This document shows, piece by piece, positions 1 through 8,284 of a DNA stretch of 64,000 bases. Numbering within the stretch: position 1 is the first letter of the stretch; every line of letters starts with the position of its first letter. The DNA comes from CAYSUS01 sp964434165 (GTDB lineage Bacteria > Planctomycetota > Planctomycetia > Pirellulales > Thermoguttaceae). The notes below the pieces were generated by a model. It did not search any database. It saw nothing but the letters and a program-made list of their open reading frames with translations, and was not told the DNA's origin. The position numbers and the translations under genes are program-made. The stretch is from positions 3,015-67,014 of the forward strand of contig CAYSUS010000040.1 of NCBI GenBank assembly GCA_964434165.1, given 5' to 3'.

Positions 1-697
1 AGCGAAGCACCTCGATTCTCAGCCGGCGTCCCTGCTCGCTTGTTGCAGAACCTGACAAAGGGGAACCTGGAAACTGGCCGCTGCGCGGCAAATGGTGCCG
101 GTCCCCTGCGGCCGCCGGCTCGACCTCAAACCGCACGTCGGCCCAGGAGGGCTCCCTGCGCGCGGTTTCCGGACGGAGTAAAAGCCCCAAGGCCCCCCCT
201 TGCTCCGCGGCCAACTGCATGCGGCGGAACGCCCGATCGTCGAGCCTCGCGGGCCAGGCCAGCACGGCGGCCACGGCCGGGCAGCGGAGGGCCTGGTCCA
301 GGGCCCAGGCCCGATCGGCCTCGCTCTGGGCCTGGACCACGATCATCCGCTCCAGCTCGATGCCCAGGCGCGCGGCGGCCGGGGGATAGAACTGGCGGCG
401 GTCGTCGAGCACGACCAGGGCCCCGCCGTCGCCGCACGCGCGGCCGGCCACCCCCAGGGCGAGCGTCTCGGCCCCGCTTCCACTCCCCGCGGCGAGCCAT
501 TCTACGAGCGTGCCGCGGCGCAGGCCCCGCTCGGGCAGGAGCCGGTCCAGGGTCTCGCAGCCCGTCGAGACCGGCTGCTCGTCCCGCGGCCAGCGGCTCG
601 ACTCGAGTCGTTCGATCTGCCCCCGCAGGGCGGCGACGAGTGCCTGGGGCGGCGTCCCGGCCGGCGGATTTTGCGGTTTTTCGCGGTGTTTGCCCAT
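1..697 (-). CDS. imuA: ImuA-like (RecA-fold) SOS mutagenesis protein, 3' end off window
   Basis: The reverse strand is open from an ATG at 697 to the left edge, 232 codons without a stop, so the gene is truncated by the window and not by mutation. It reads as a RecA-like core: a predicted helical N-terminus, then STGCETLDRLLP near residue 45, RRGTLVEWLAAGSGSG near 65 in the place of a Walker A loop, and GGALVVLDDRRQFYPPAA near 95. This pattern is what I know of ImuA/SulA-like proteins, which work with ImuB and DnaE2 in error-prone translesion synthesis. The loop lacks a clean GxxxxGKT, as expected for ImuA. The promoter immediately upstream carries a LexA-like box, which supports an SOS role. 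imuB and dnaE2 would be expected to follow to the left, outside the window. A divergent RecA paralogue is the main alternative. Confidence 0.8.
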   Translation of the reverse strand, partial: MGKHREKPQNPPAGTPPQALVAALRGQIERLESSRWPRDEQPVSTGCETLDRLLPERGLRRGTLVEWLAAGSGSGAETLALGVAGRACGDGGALVVLDDRRQFYPPAAARLGIELERMIVVQAQSEADRAWALDQALRCPAVAAVLAWPARLDDRAFRRMQLAAEQGGALGLLLRPETARREPSWADVRFEVEPAAAGDRHHLPRSGQFPGSPLSGSATSEQGRRLRIEVLR

Positions 698-718
698 GCT
701 AGCACCCTTCCTGCCGGA

Positions 719-747
719 AGTGTACATCTGTACCCTTCCCCTGTCAA
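719..747 (-). promoter_or_regulatory. Sigma70-type promoter of imuA with overlapping LexA-like box
   Basis: On the minus strand TTGACA (742-747) and TACACT (719-724) are separated by exactly 17 bases. An inverted repeat GTAC-N4-GTAC (722-733) lies in the spacer and overlaps the -10 element. On the minus strand the site reads GGTACAGATGTACA. That fits the cyanobacterial LexA consensus RGTACNNNDGTWCB, as I remember it, at all but the last position. A repressor bound here would block the promoter. The start codon is about 22 bases downstream of the -10. Confidence 0.65.
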
Positions 748-840
748 TCCGAATATCGGCAGGAAAGCACCGTCACCTTTGGGGTCAGACGAAGAACCGC
801 TGATGGACGCTAATACGGTGGGAGGCATGCCAATGCGTCC

Positions 841-884
841 AAAGAGAAACGCCCCGCACGGCCGAACCGGCCGCCGGGGGCGTT
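841..884 (-). terminator. Intrinsic terminator after the first PEP-CTERM gene
   Basis: The minus-strand transcript can pair AACGCCCC (877-884) with GGGGCGTT (848-855), with an inner GGCCG/CGGCC stem, and then runs into a T-rich tract (TTTCTCTTT). It lies 33 bases past the stop codon at 917. Nearly the same sequence follows the second PEP-CTERM gene. Confidence 0.7.
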
Positions 885-916
885 GTCCCATGTTCAGGAT
901 GTCGCGGCCGAGAAAG

Positions 917-1741
917 CTATCGCCGCCTGCGCCGCCAGCCGACCAGGGCCAGAGCAATGAGCCCCAGCGCGGCCAGCCCCATCGTGGAGGGCTCGGGCAC
1001 GGGTGTTCCGTTGGTGATGAAGGCCAGGTCATCCACGGAAGTGAAGCTGCCGCCAGGCAAATTCACCAGGATGTTCTCGATCGACTCGCCCTCGGGGGCT
1101 TGAAACACCAAGAACGTGTCGTCTCGACCGGACGTCGTATTGTTCAGCAGGTCGAAAACCCGCTGGTCCGTCGTGCTGTCGCTGAACAGAGCCGTGACCG
1201 TCACATTGCTGAACTGCCCGCTCGTCTCGCGCGAAAGCAACGTCAGCGCCGCCTCCACCACGGACTCGCCGGGATCGCCGCCCGTGATCGCCCCGAAATC
1301 GATCGAGTAGTCGTTGCGATTGCTGGGATCGCTTCCCGTACTGATTGCGGTCAGGTAACGATCCTGGGAGATCCCAGCACGACCACTGGCCCCAGTAACG
1401 GCCTCCCAATCATTCGATCCCGCCAGGCCGTTATCGAAGACGATCGTCTTCGGCCGGATCGTCCCGAACGTCGCCGAGAACGTGTCCACCTGCGAGATTT
1501 CTGCAATGTCGTCGCTGTCATCGAAGTTCAGCACGCCCCCGACGCCGCGCCCGAAGGCCTCGCTGACGCGCGACTGCCACTGGGCCAGGGTGAAAGGGTT
1601 GCCCGAGGCTTCGACATCGACCTCGTTGCCATCCAACGGATCGTAGACCGGATGCGTGATCACATCCGCCTGAGCACTCCGGCCGAAAAAGCCGAACAGG
1701 GCCGCAGCCGCCAACGCGAGAGTCCACGGAGAACGGATCAT
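917..1741 (-). CDS. PEP-CTERM anchored secreted protein
   Basis: A 274-residue protein starting at the ATG at 1741, chosen because AAGGAG lies about 8 bases upstream and the N-terminus MIRSPWTLALAAAALFGFF is a signal peptide ending near A-Q-A. The C-terminus has the full PEP-CTERM sorting signal: VPEPST, a hydrophobic stretch, then WRRRRR. Such proteins are recognised by an exosortase and released or attached at the cell surface; no exosortase is in this window. The body between the two signals (residues about 25-245) is Asp/Ser/Thr-rich, probably beta-rich, and I do not recognise a catalytic domain. It is followed by a terminator and is probably monocistronic. Confidence 0.75.
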   Translation of the reverse strand: MIRSPWTLALAAAALFGFFGRSAQADVITHPVYDPLDGNEVDVEASGNPFTLAQWQSRVSEAFGRGVGGVLNFDDSDDIAEISQVDTFSATFGTIRPKTIVFDNGLAGSNDWEAVTGASGRAGISQDRYLTAISTGSDPSNRNDYSIDFGAITGGDPGESVVEAALTLLSRETSGQFSNVTVTALFSDSTTDQRVFDLLNNTTSGRDDTFLVFQAPEGESIENILVNLPGGSFTSVDDLAFITNGTPVPEPSTMGLAALGLIALALVGWRRRRR

Positions 1742-1818
1742 GGAATCGCTCCTTGCAGGATCAGATGCAGGGGCATCACCACCGGCGCCCCCGCGGGGCC
1801 GACCGCACCCCAGGCTCC

Positions 1819-1846
1819 AGTCTAACCACGCCACCAAGCGTTGCAA
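1819..1846 (-). promoter_or_regulatory. Probable promoter of the first PEP-CTERM gene
   Basis: TTGCAA (1841-1846) and TAGACT (1819-1824) are 16 bases apart on the minus strand, each matching four of six consensus bases. They lie about 80 bases upstream of the start at 1741 and just past the terminator of the preceding gene. Confidence 0.35.
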
Positions 1847-1887
1847 GAAGAAGGACGGCACCACCCAACAGAGACGAGAGAGTGCTC

Positions 1888-1927
1888 CGAAAAACACCCC
1901 CCGGCCGAACCGGCCGCCGGGGGCGTT
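1888..1927 (-). terminator. Intrinsic terminator after the second PEP-CTERM gene
   Basis: On the minus strand AACGCCCC (1920-1927) pairs with GGGGTGTT (1893-1900), one pair being a G-U wobble, and the arm is followed by a run of five T. The inner part GGCCGAACCGGCCGCC is identical to the terminator at 841-884. Confidence 0.7.
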
Positions 1928-1971
1928 GTGGGCTTCCATGCGCGGGCTTCAGGAGGTCGCGGCCGCGGAGG

Positions 1972-3018
1972 TCACCTTCGCCTCCGCCGCCAGCCGACGA
2001 AAGCCACGCCCAACAGGCCCACGGCGCACAGCGTGATGGTGGAAGGCTCCGGGACGGTGGACAGCACCCCGCCGCCGGCGTCGTTGAGGACCAACCCGTA
2101 GGAGAAACGTCCCAGTTCCACCACGTCGCCCGGGCTGCCCGTCAACGTGCCGTCGGGAACCTTGTCCCAGCGGAGGTCGCCAATGAACGCGTGCGCCTCC
2201 AGGCCGTCGTACACGTCGAACAGCATTTGCGCCTCGCCCACGCCGTAACCGAGCGCCGGCTCCATGGCGAGGTTAAAGACCCCAATCGCTTCGCCCGTGT
2301 CCAGGGCGCTGTTCCACAGGCCGATGTCGTCGAGCTGACCGACGTACTCCCCGGATCCGTTTCTCCCGAAGATGTACAGCGGCCGGGTGTTGGAAACCCC
2401 GTCGCCATGCTGGTAAGTGCCCGAGGTCTCGACCCCGTTGACGTACTTCCTCCACTCGCCGTTGTCGAGGACGTACACGAGGTGGTGCCAAGTGGGATCC
2501 TCGGGCGGGACTGCAAAGGTGTCGGGGGCGGCGGTGGCGATGTTCTGGTTGAACTTCCCGGTAACGACAGGCGGTCCGTTATCGGTAACCGTGTCCACCC
2601 GCATGTTGGTCCGGGCGTTGGCGTCGTACCGGTCGATGAGCCAGCTCTGGCTCCCATTGGCTTCGTTGCCGTGCTGGAAGATGCGGGCCCATTTGCTGTT
2701 ATCCCCGGTGCTGGCCTTCATCCAGAACGAGACCGTAAGCTGGCCGTCGATCGACTCGAGCGACGTCGAAGTGGGGACGGTGATCACGTTCGCGCCGCCC
2801 CCGCCATAGTTCCGGGCCGACAGCCCGTTGCCGAAAGGCACGTCGCTGGGATACGTGATGCTTAAGCCGGCCGCGCCGTGGTTGCCCGTGCCCGACCCGT
2901 CGTCGGCGTTGCCCCCGTCGAAGCTCCAGTAGCCGATCAGCGACGCGTCGGCAGGCGAGATGAGAAGACCCACGGCGAGCAACGCGCCGAAAACGAACCA
3001 TGCGATTCGCGATTTCAT
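1972..3018 (-). CDS. LamG-domain PEP-CTERM protein
   Basis: A 348-residue secreted protein. The start at 3018 is preferred over an in-frame ATG at 3027 because GGGGGAG sits 9 bases before 3018 but directly abuts 3027. The signal peptide MKSRIAWFVFGALLAVGLL ends near ADA-S. The body opens with LIGYWSFDGGNADDGSGTGN, the usual start of a concanavalin A-like (LamG/Laminin_G_3) jelly-roll domain, which spans about residues 30-220 and ends with a GQLDDIGLWNSAL segment. LamG domains usually bind glycans or protein ligands. The C-terminus has VPEPST, a hydrophobic helix and WRRRRR, the PEP-CTERM signal. The ligand is unknown. It shares its sorting signal and terminator design with the neighbour at 917-1741. 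Confidence 0.8.
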   Translation of the reverse strand: MKSRIAWFVFGALLAVGLLISPADASLIGYWSFDGGNADDGSGTGNHGAAGLSITYPSDVPFGNGLSARNYGGGGANVITVPTSTSLESIDGQLTVSFWMKASTGDNSKWARIFQHGNEANGSQSWLIDRYDANARTNMRVDTVTDNGPPVVTGKFNQNIATAAPDTFAVPPEDPTWHHLVYVLDNGEWRKYVNGVETSGTYQHGDGVSNTRPLYIFGRNGSGEYVGQLDDIGLWNSALDTGEAIGVFNLAMEPALGYGVGEAQMLFDVYDGLEAHAFIGDLRWDKVPDGTLTGSPGDVVELGRFSYGLVLNDAGGGVLSTVPEPSTITLCAVGLLGVAFVGWRRRRR

Positions 3019-3139
3019 GGCAACCATCTCCCCCTGCTGCGCACTGCCACCGTATGGAGAGCGGCGCAGCGAGAACGCCTGCGGTGTCGATCCAGATCCC
3101 AATCGGCAGCGGCCACACCGCCGCATCGGCACGACTTCC

Positions 3140-3168
3140 AATATACCCTCGCCCCCCGCGGACCCCAA
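3140..3168 (-). promoter_or_regulatory. Possible promoter of the LamG PEP-CTERM gene
   Basis: A minus-strand TATATT (3140-3145) has TTGGGG 17 bases upstream (3163-3168). The -10 is good but the -35 matches only three of six bases. It would give a leader of about 115 bases to the start at 3018. Confidence 0.3.
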
Positions 3169-3249
3169 ATGTTTTCTTGCCCCCCCAGGCGAGCGGCAAC
3201 ACAACGAGTGGGCCTCGCAGGCGTCCCGAACGCGCTGGCTGGGGCAGAG

Positions 3250-3282
3250 AGACTTCAGAAGTCTCGAAGACCTCGGAAGTCT
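3250..3282. repeat. 33-nt double-palindrome repeat, copy 1
   Basis: Two 15-base palindromes separated by three bases: AGACTTCAGAAGTCT (3250-3264), CGA, then AGACCTCGGAAGTCT (3268-3282). The first is a perfect 7-bp inverted repeat around one base. The element lies 7 bases past the stop codon of the minus-strand gene ending at 3289. It belongs to a family with further copies at 15573, 27117, 54153 and 54244 and a half copy at 37401. Confidence 0.8.
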
Positions 3283-3288
3283 GGCCGG

Positions 3289-6174
3289 CTAGCTCCCTTC
3301 CTCAAGCCACTCGTACAGGCCGTCGAGCCGTTCGTCGGGGCTGCCCGCGGCAAGCGTCTCGCCGCGGAGCACGCCCACGACGCGCTGGTAGAATCGCTCC
3401 GCCTCGTCGTCCTTCATCCGCCCCCTGGCCTGGTAGAAGCGGACCTCCAGCAGAAGGCGGAGCTTCGTCTGCACGTCGGCGTCGGCGATCGCGTCGGCGA
3501 GGACCTCGACGCGCCGGGTCACCTCCTCGACCGTCGAATCGGGCAGGGGCTTGAGGGTGAACTGCTCGTCCAACACCGCCTGCACCGCGGCGACGAACGC
3601 GGCCCCCGCGTCGTTCGCTTTGCCCTTGGTGCTCCACATCCGATTGGTGCTCAGCTCGACCGACGCCCAGAGCGGCAGCCCGGACACGACGTCCACGATG
3701 CGGAGACGGATCACGGTGTCGCGCTTCTTGCTGACGGGCATGAGACGCTCGTCCAGCGTGAAGACCGCCAGCAGATCCAGTCCCTGGGCGCGGGCCCACT
3801 TGAGCAGGTCGGCCTGCCGGGCGTTGCCCAGAAGCTGCACGCGGCGCAGACGGGCCTCGCCCTCGTTGGGCCAGGTGCCGAAGGCGCCCTTATCCATGCG
3901 CACCTGAAGGGCCGAGACCAGTCCGGGCCCGACCGCACCCGTGAGTTTCTTGATGCCGGAGACCGAGTCGGCCCGGCCGGCCGCGGTGGGCGACTCGGTC
4001 TGGGCGCCCACGCCCCAGCGCAACCCCAAGCTGGGCCGGCCCCCGGCCGGAAACCACTGCACCAGGCTGGTCAGCGTCGCGTCGTCCGCGGCGATCGCCT
4101 GGAGGTAGAAGTCCTCGACATACTGCCGGCTGGCCGCATTGAAGTCCCGGGGCGTCGGACGTTTGCGCCGTCTGACCGTGGCCGAAGCGGCCGGCGGCTT
4201 CTCCGGCTGCGGCGGCGACTCGACCTCGCGAGGCGGCGCGACTTCCATCGCCGGGCGAGTCGGGAACAGCCTCGCCAGGTCGGTGGGCGACGCGCGCGAG
4301 TCGTCCTTCGGAGTCGGACTACGCGCGGTGACGGTCGGAATCCCCTTGGTGCGGATGGGCGCGGGCCTGGGCGTCGTGTCCATCCGATCCGCTACCTCCG
4401 CGCTGGCCCCGTCCTGTTGAATCCAGGCGATGCCGGCCGGGATCCCCTCGTCGATCATCGAGTCGTAGTGGTCGCCCGTGCGCACGGTCCTGAGCGTCAC
4501 GTCGCGGCCCAGGCGGCGGAGCTCGTCGGCAAACGACCGGCTGTCCACGATCGGCACGTTGCTGTCGTCCTCGGCGTGGAAGAGCATCACGCGGCAGCCG
4601 GGCGGAATCGCGGCGGCCCGCGGCGTGTACTCATCGATCGCATCCGACGCCCCGGGCAGCTCGCGCTCGATCGCGGCCAGATCGGCCCCGAACCGCGCGC
4701 GGAGCCGGGTGGCCGGGGCGTAGGCAATGCAGCCGTGAAGCCGCGACTCGCCCTCGGCGACGAGCAGGGCCAGCGTGGCCGCCGAGCTGTGCCCCGCCAC
4801 GTAGATCCGCCCCGGATCAACCTCCGGCATCCTGGCCAGGGTGTACTCCAAAGCGTTGCGGAAATTCACGCGCCCGGCGTCGGCCGCCTGGTATTGGCGC
4901 AGCGCCTCGCGGGCCTGGTAAACGGACGGTTCCTCGCTCGGGTAGGGGCCGTCGATCTCGTAGGCCACGACGGCCATGCCCGCCTCGACGTAGGGGAAGT
5001 GCTCGGGCTGATCGCCCGCGCCGAGCTCCATGCCGCTGAGGAGGTTGGTTCCCGCCGAAGCGATGAGCACGCAGGGGAGCGACTTCGGCGCGTGCGATCC
5101 CGTCGGCAGGTAGAGGTAAAGCCGGCTCTCGTGCCCGGGTTGCCTCGGCGGGACCGGCAAGCGGACCTCGGCGAACTGCACGCCGGGGCGGAGCGCCCGC
5201 ATCGGCGGCCGCTCGGGGAGGTCGGCGATGGGGACGGGGTCTGCCCGCTCCGCGTCTCCGCGCGTTCCGCGCGGGCCGGGCAGGAGGGGCGCAAACAGCA
5301 GGCACAAGAGGGCCGCGCCCATGTAGAGCCAGGCCGAGACACGGAACGCCCCGAACATGCGGCCGAGCGCCCGGACCACTAGCACGACCCCCGCGATCAA
5401 GCAGCCGAGGACCAGCAATCCCATCAGGATCATGAGAGCCACCGGTAGCTCACCGCTCTCGGAGCGCGCTGCGAGTCGGATGAAACGGATGACAATCCCG
5501 ACGGCCACGTAGATGGCGAACACTGTCCCGCAGCCTCGTCCTTCGTCCGAGAGATCGGCCTTGGTATAGAGCGGCCGTCTGGGGTCCGAAGCAAACCCGA
5601 ACAGCGTCACTCCCACGCCGAGGACAAGGAACGTCCAACCGAGAAACGGCGGGCCGACCACGAAGGCGGCGATCGTGGCCCCCAAGGTGAAGACCCCAAC
5701 CACAACAGCCAGGACCTTCAATCCCCTCAGGGAGAATGGGTGGCCGCCCTGGCTGGTATCCCACGCCTTCTTCTTCCGCTTCTTCGGGGCCAGCGTGGTT
5801 CCGCCGGCCAGAGGCGACTGGGCGGGAATCCCGGCACCCGGCACCCCGGCCGCAGGGCCGGCGGTCGCGGCCCCCACGAATTCCTCGTTGAACAGCCCGG
5901 CGAGCGGATCTTCCGCCTGCGGCGAGGCGGGACCGGGCGCCGGCTGCCTCGGACGGGGCTTGGGGCGCGCCGCGGCCGCTACCGACGGCGGGGTCCCGGT
6001 CGGCGGGTCGTCGTCCAAGAGGATCAGCCCGGGCACGGCCTGCTGCGGCTCGGCCAAGGGGTATGGGACCTCAATCCCGGTCCCGCACTTGGGGCAATCC
6101 ACGGCCTTGCCCGCCAGGCGCTCGGGCGCCGCGTACCGCATCCCGCAGCTTCCGCACTTGATTTCGATGCCCAC
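3289..6174 (-). CDS. Zinc-ribbon, membrane and alpha/beta-hydrolase fusion protein
   Basis: A 961-residue multidomain protein starting at GTG 6174. This start places the zinc ribbon at the N-terminus (C7-x2-C10, C27-x2-C30) in the form common in planctomycete proteins; a GTG at 6216 is the alternative. After a Pro/Ala-rich linker come several hydrophobic segments (about residues 150-315). Next is an alpha/beta-hydrolase domain (about 330-600) with G-H-S-S-A-A placing Ser near 462, Asp near 533 (HAEDDSNVP) and His near 570 (TGDHYDSM), a complete Ser-Asp-His triad like dienelactone hydrolases or acyl-peptidases. After a second Pro-rich linker, residues about 680-960 form a soluble domain I do not recognise. 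The hydrolase is probably on the outer face of the membrane; the substrate is unknown. I see no frameshift, so the fusion appears genuine. Confidence 0.7.
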   Translation of the reverse strand: MGIEIKCGSCGMRYAAPERLAGKAVDCPKCGTGIEVPYPLAEPQQAVPGLILLDDDPPTGTPPSVAAAARPKPRPRQPAPGPASPQAEDPLAGLFNEEFVGAATAGPAAGVPGAGIPAQSPLAGGTTLAPKKRKKKAWDTSQGGHPFSLRGLKVLAVVVGVFTLGATIAAFVVGPPFLGWTFLVLGVGVTLFGFASDPRRPLYTKADLSDEGRGCGTVFAIYVAVGIVIRFIRLAARSESGELPVALMILMGLLVLGCLIAGVVLVVRALGRMFGAFRVSAWLYMGAALLCLLFAPLLPGPRGTRGDAERADPVPIADLPERPPMRALRPGVQFAEVRLPVPPRQPGHESRLYLYLPTGSHAPKSLPCVLIASAGTNLLSGMELGAGDQPEHFPYVEAGMAVVAYEIDGPYPSEEPSVYQAREALRQYQAADAGRVNFRNALEYTLARMPEVDPGRIYVAGHSSAATLALLVAEGESRLHGCIAYAPATRLRARFGADLAAIERELPGASDAIDEYTPRAAAIPPGCRVMLFHAEDDSNVPIVDSRSFADELRRLGRDVTLRTVRTGDHYDSMIDEGIPAGIAWIQQDGASAEVADRMDTTPRPAPIRTKGIPTVTARSPTPKDDSRASPTDLARLFPTRPAMEVAPPREVESPPQPEKPPAASATVRRRKRPTPRDFNAASRQYVEDFYLQAIAADDATLTSLVQWFPAGGRPSLGLRWGVGAQTESPTAAGRADSVSGIKKLTGAVGPGLVSALQVRMDKGAFGTWPNEGEARLRRVQLLGNARQADLLKWARAQGLDLLAVFTLDERLMPVSKKRDTVIRLRIVDVVSGLPLWASVELSTNRMWSTKGKANDAGAAFVAAVQAVLDEQFTLKPLPDSTVEEVTRRVEVLADAIADADVQTKLRLLLEVRFYQARGRMKDDEAERFYQRVVGVLRGETLAAGSPDERLDGLYEWLEEGS

Positions 6175-6342
6175 CGCGATTGCCCTCGCTCCTCTCCCAA
6201 TACCACACGCAGTCACCCCAGCTTACCAGTCGGCAGGGCATCCGTGGAATGCCCCAGGAGGTTAGACGTTCGAGGGTCCAGATCGTTGCGCGAGAATTCG
6301 GTTAGGGGGTGCTCCGACCGGGGGAAGACGGCCGGTTGGCGC

Positions 6343-6403
6343 AAAAAGAACGGGTCTCCCCCCGCGGCGATTGAGCCAACCGCCACGCGTGGAGACCCCG
6401 TTT
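6343..6403 (-). terminator. Intrinsic terminator after the small membrane protein gene
   Basis: On the minus strand AACGGGGTCTCC (6392-6403) pairs with GGAGACCCGTT (6349-6359) with one bulged base, and the arm is followed by a T-rich tract (CTTTTT). It lies about 35 bases past the stop of the gene at 6439. Confidence 0.6.
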
Positions 6404-6438
6404 GTAGCCGACGTCGAACGTATGGAGAGGTCCGGACC

Positions 6439-6735
6439 TTAGCCCGCGGCCGCGCCCGCGAGGACCCCCAAGGCAAGCATGCCGAGGACGGCCACAAGCC
6501 CGACGATCAGCAGGATCGTGGCGATCATGCCGAGGATCCGGCCGGCCACGGCCAGCCCCTCGGGCTCGACGCCCATGGCCTGGCACCGCTTCATGTAGTC
6601 GTTGCCCTGAATCCAGGCGAAGATCCCCAGAATCGCGCAGACTAGCAGTCCAAGGAGCCCCAGCACGAAGATCATGGTGCCCCCCTCGGGATGCTGCTGC
6701 GTGGGGCCGGTCGGTCCGGAAGGTCCGTAGCTCAT
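6439..6735 (-). CDS. Small two-helix membrane protein
   Basis: A 98-residue protein from ATG 6735. A Gly/Pro/Gln-rich N-terminal tail (about 20 residues) is followed by two hydrophobic helices, about residues 21-44 and 65-95, joined by a polar loop containing QGNDYMKRCQAMGVEPEG. The layout resembles small DUF4190-like membrane proteins with a cytoplasmic tail, but I cannot assign a family. The ribosome site is weak (GAGAG). It is followed by its own terminator and so is probably expressed alone. Confidence 0.65.
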   Translation of the reverse strand: MSYGPSGPTGPTQQHPEGGTMIFVLGLLGLLVCAILGIFAWIQGNDYMKRCQAMGVEPEGLAVAGRILGMIATILLIVGLVAVLGMLALGVLAGAAAG

Positions 6736-6961
6736 GATGGCACTCTCGTGAGAAGGTGGTGACGGAGAAAGGTCGATCCGCAGGCGCCGTCGTCGGCGGG
6801 CCCCGCTTGAACCACTCGATCAGGTGCCAGACCTTGGCGAGGCCCGATCGGGCGCCCCTGCCGTCGAGCAGCAACCGTTGCCCCGACTTGAGGATGAGGG
6901 TATCGGGCAACCGGCGGCATGTCAATCAGGGGGGCGTCCATTCGGCGCATTCGCGCCCGCT

Positions 6962-8230
6962 TCACCGGGGGCCGTGCATCTCGGCCCCCAGCACGGCGGC
7001 CGTATAGGCCCGGTACGCCGCTCGGATCGCATCCGGCTCCCCCGCGTCCTTGTGGACCCATAGTCGATAGCTCAGGCGGATCACCTCGCCGGGCCGGAAC
7101 GTCTTGGCCTGGACTCCCGGCCAGCCCACGCACAGCGGGCCATAGTGGCGGGTCAGCCACGTCGGTGGATAGTCCGGGTGCTTTGGGCTGACCATCACGG
7201 TCGCCCCGCTGCGATGCTCGGCGCCCTTCATGCGCGAAGTGAAATCGGCCCAGGCAAGCGGCGTGTCAGGCAGGTCGGCCTTGGTCTTGCCGTCGGGCAC
7301 GGTGATCGTCGTCTCCTGACGCGACGCGGGGGCGAAGCGGACCGTCAGGCCTCCATAGCTCTTGCCGCCCGCGCCCCATAGCGTCACGGGGCTGTCGGTG
7401 GGGATGAAGAACAGGTCGAGATCCACGACCCGCTCCTGCCCCTGCTGGGCGCGGTAAGCGCGGAGCCACACCCGCTCGATCATCACCTTCTTCTCGCCCA
7501 CCAGCCAGCCGTTCTCCACGCCCAGGACCGCGCACACGGGCCCGGTCTGGCGGGCGAGCCACTTGACGAACTCCTGGCGGATCGAGCTGCCCGACCATAG
7601 GCTATGCTCGCGCCCGTCGACCTTCACGTGCGGCCAGGTCCAGAATATGCCGTGGTGATGGTAATGGTCCCGAGGGAAATCGTCGGTGAGCACCTCTCCG
7701 CGCAGTCCGTGGAGCGGGTGGACGTAGCAGGCACGGCTGCGGCGATGGTCCTTCTTGGGTACGTTCTCGTCGGTGATGACCCCGTGGTTATAAACGAGCA
7801 CCGGCGAGTCGCCCTCCCAGAGGCCCAGCGACTGTTCGCTGACATCGTCGAAGCGGAAAGGCTGCTCCTGCTCGGGCTTGACGCCTTCGAGGTGGAACCG
7901 CCTTTGACCCTGTGTCGATTCGTCGCCTGGCACGATCGCCGCCAAACGTCGCGCGTCGTCCGAAGGAAGGCCGTCCTTGCCCGACGCGGGGATCACTTGC
8001 GCGGCGGCCGTGAGATCCCGATCCGGCAGGGCCACCAGTTGATAGCGCGATCCCGTGCGGGCGAGGCTCCCTTGGGGCAGCTCCGTGGCCAGCACCAACG
8101 GCTCGGAGCTGGCGGGCACCGAGAGCACGGGGCCGGGGGCAACCGGCGTTCCCGTCGGCTCGGCGGCGTCGACTGCGAGACCGGTAAGGGAGACGAGCGA
8201 AAGGAAGAGAGGGAGGGGGCGGATCGGCAT
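6962..8230 (-). CDS. PmoA-like (DUF6807) secreted protein
   Basis: A 422-residue protein from ATG 8230, chosen for the signal peptide MPIRPLPLFLSLVSLTGLAV that follows and the GGAG about 8 bases upstream. The middle carries the features of the PmoA/DUF6807 family (PF14100): VLVYNHGVITDENVPKK, then RSRACYVHPLHGLRGE, then DHYHHHGIFWTWPHVKVDG. The His-rich HYHHHG strip is the family hallmark. Despite the methane oxygenase name, these proteins are very common in Planctomycetes and Bacteroidetes in polysaccharide loci, where their role is unproven; I infer carbohydrate-related periplasmic work. The gene is divergent from the Tat-exported sialidase-like gene at 8422, and oxidoreductases lie further on, consistent with a sugar locus. 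Confidence 0.75.
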   Translation of the reverse strand: MPIRPLPLFLSLVSLTGLAVDAAEPTGTPVAPGPVLSVPASSEPLVLATELPQGSLARTGSRYQLVALPDRDLTAAAQVIPASGKDGLPSDDARRLAAIVPGDESTQGQRRFHLEGVKPEQEQPFRFDDVSEQSLGLWEGDSPVLVYNHGVITDENVPKKDHRRSRACYVHPLHGLRGEVLTDDFPRDHYHHHGIFWTWPHVKVDGREHSLWSGSSIRQEFVKWLARQTGPVCAVLGVENGWLVGEKKVMIERVWLRAYRAQQGQERVVDLDLFFIPTDSPVTLWGAGGKSYGGLTVRFAPASRQETTITVPDGKTKADLPDTPLAWADFTSRMKGAEHRSGATVMVSPKHPDYPPTWLTRHYGPLCVGWPGVQAKTFRPGEVIRLSYRLWVHKDAGEPDAIRAAYRAYTAAVLGAEMHGPR

Positions 8231-8278
8231 GGCGTGGCTCCGGGCAGGAGAGGGGAGAAGGCAACGCGTCGTCCGTCC

Positions 8279-8284
8279 AGTATA
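8279..8284 (-). promoter_or_regulatory. -10-like element in the divergent 8231-8421 region
   Basis: The minus strand reads GATTATACTGG, giving a TATACT -10 about 49 bases before the PmoA-like start at 8230. The plus strand of the same site reads TATAAT (8281-8286), so it could also serve the gene at 8422. No convincing -35 was seen on either strand. The same GATTATACT string occurs in the divergent region at 33038. Confidence 0.35.

Noticed and set aside
200..1825. 541-codon plus-strand open frame over imuA and the PEP-CTERM gene
   Set aside because: It is antisense to two recognisable genes; the translation has no family motifs and is a product of high GC.
3250..3282. CRISPR-type repeat
   Set aside because: The units are dispersed singly over 50 kb and lack regular spacers or cas genes.
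2878..5382. 834-codon plus-strand open frame
   Set aside because: It runs antisense to the zinc-ribbon/hydrolase gene, and its Arg/Gly-rich, repetitive composition is typical of a shadow frame.
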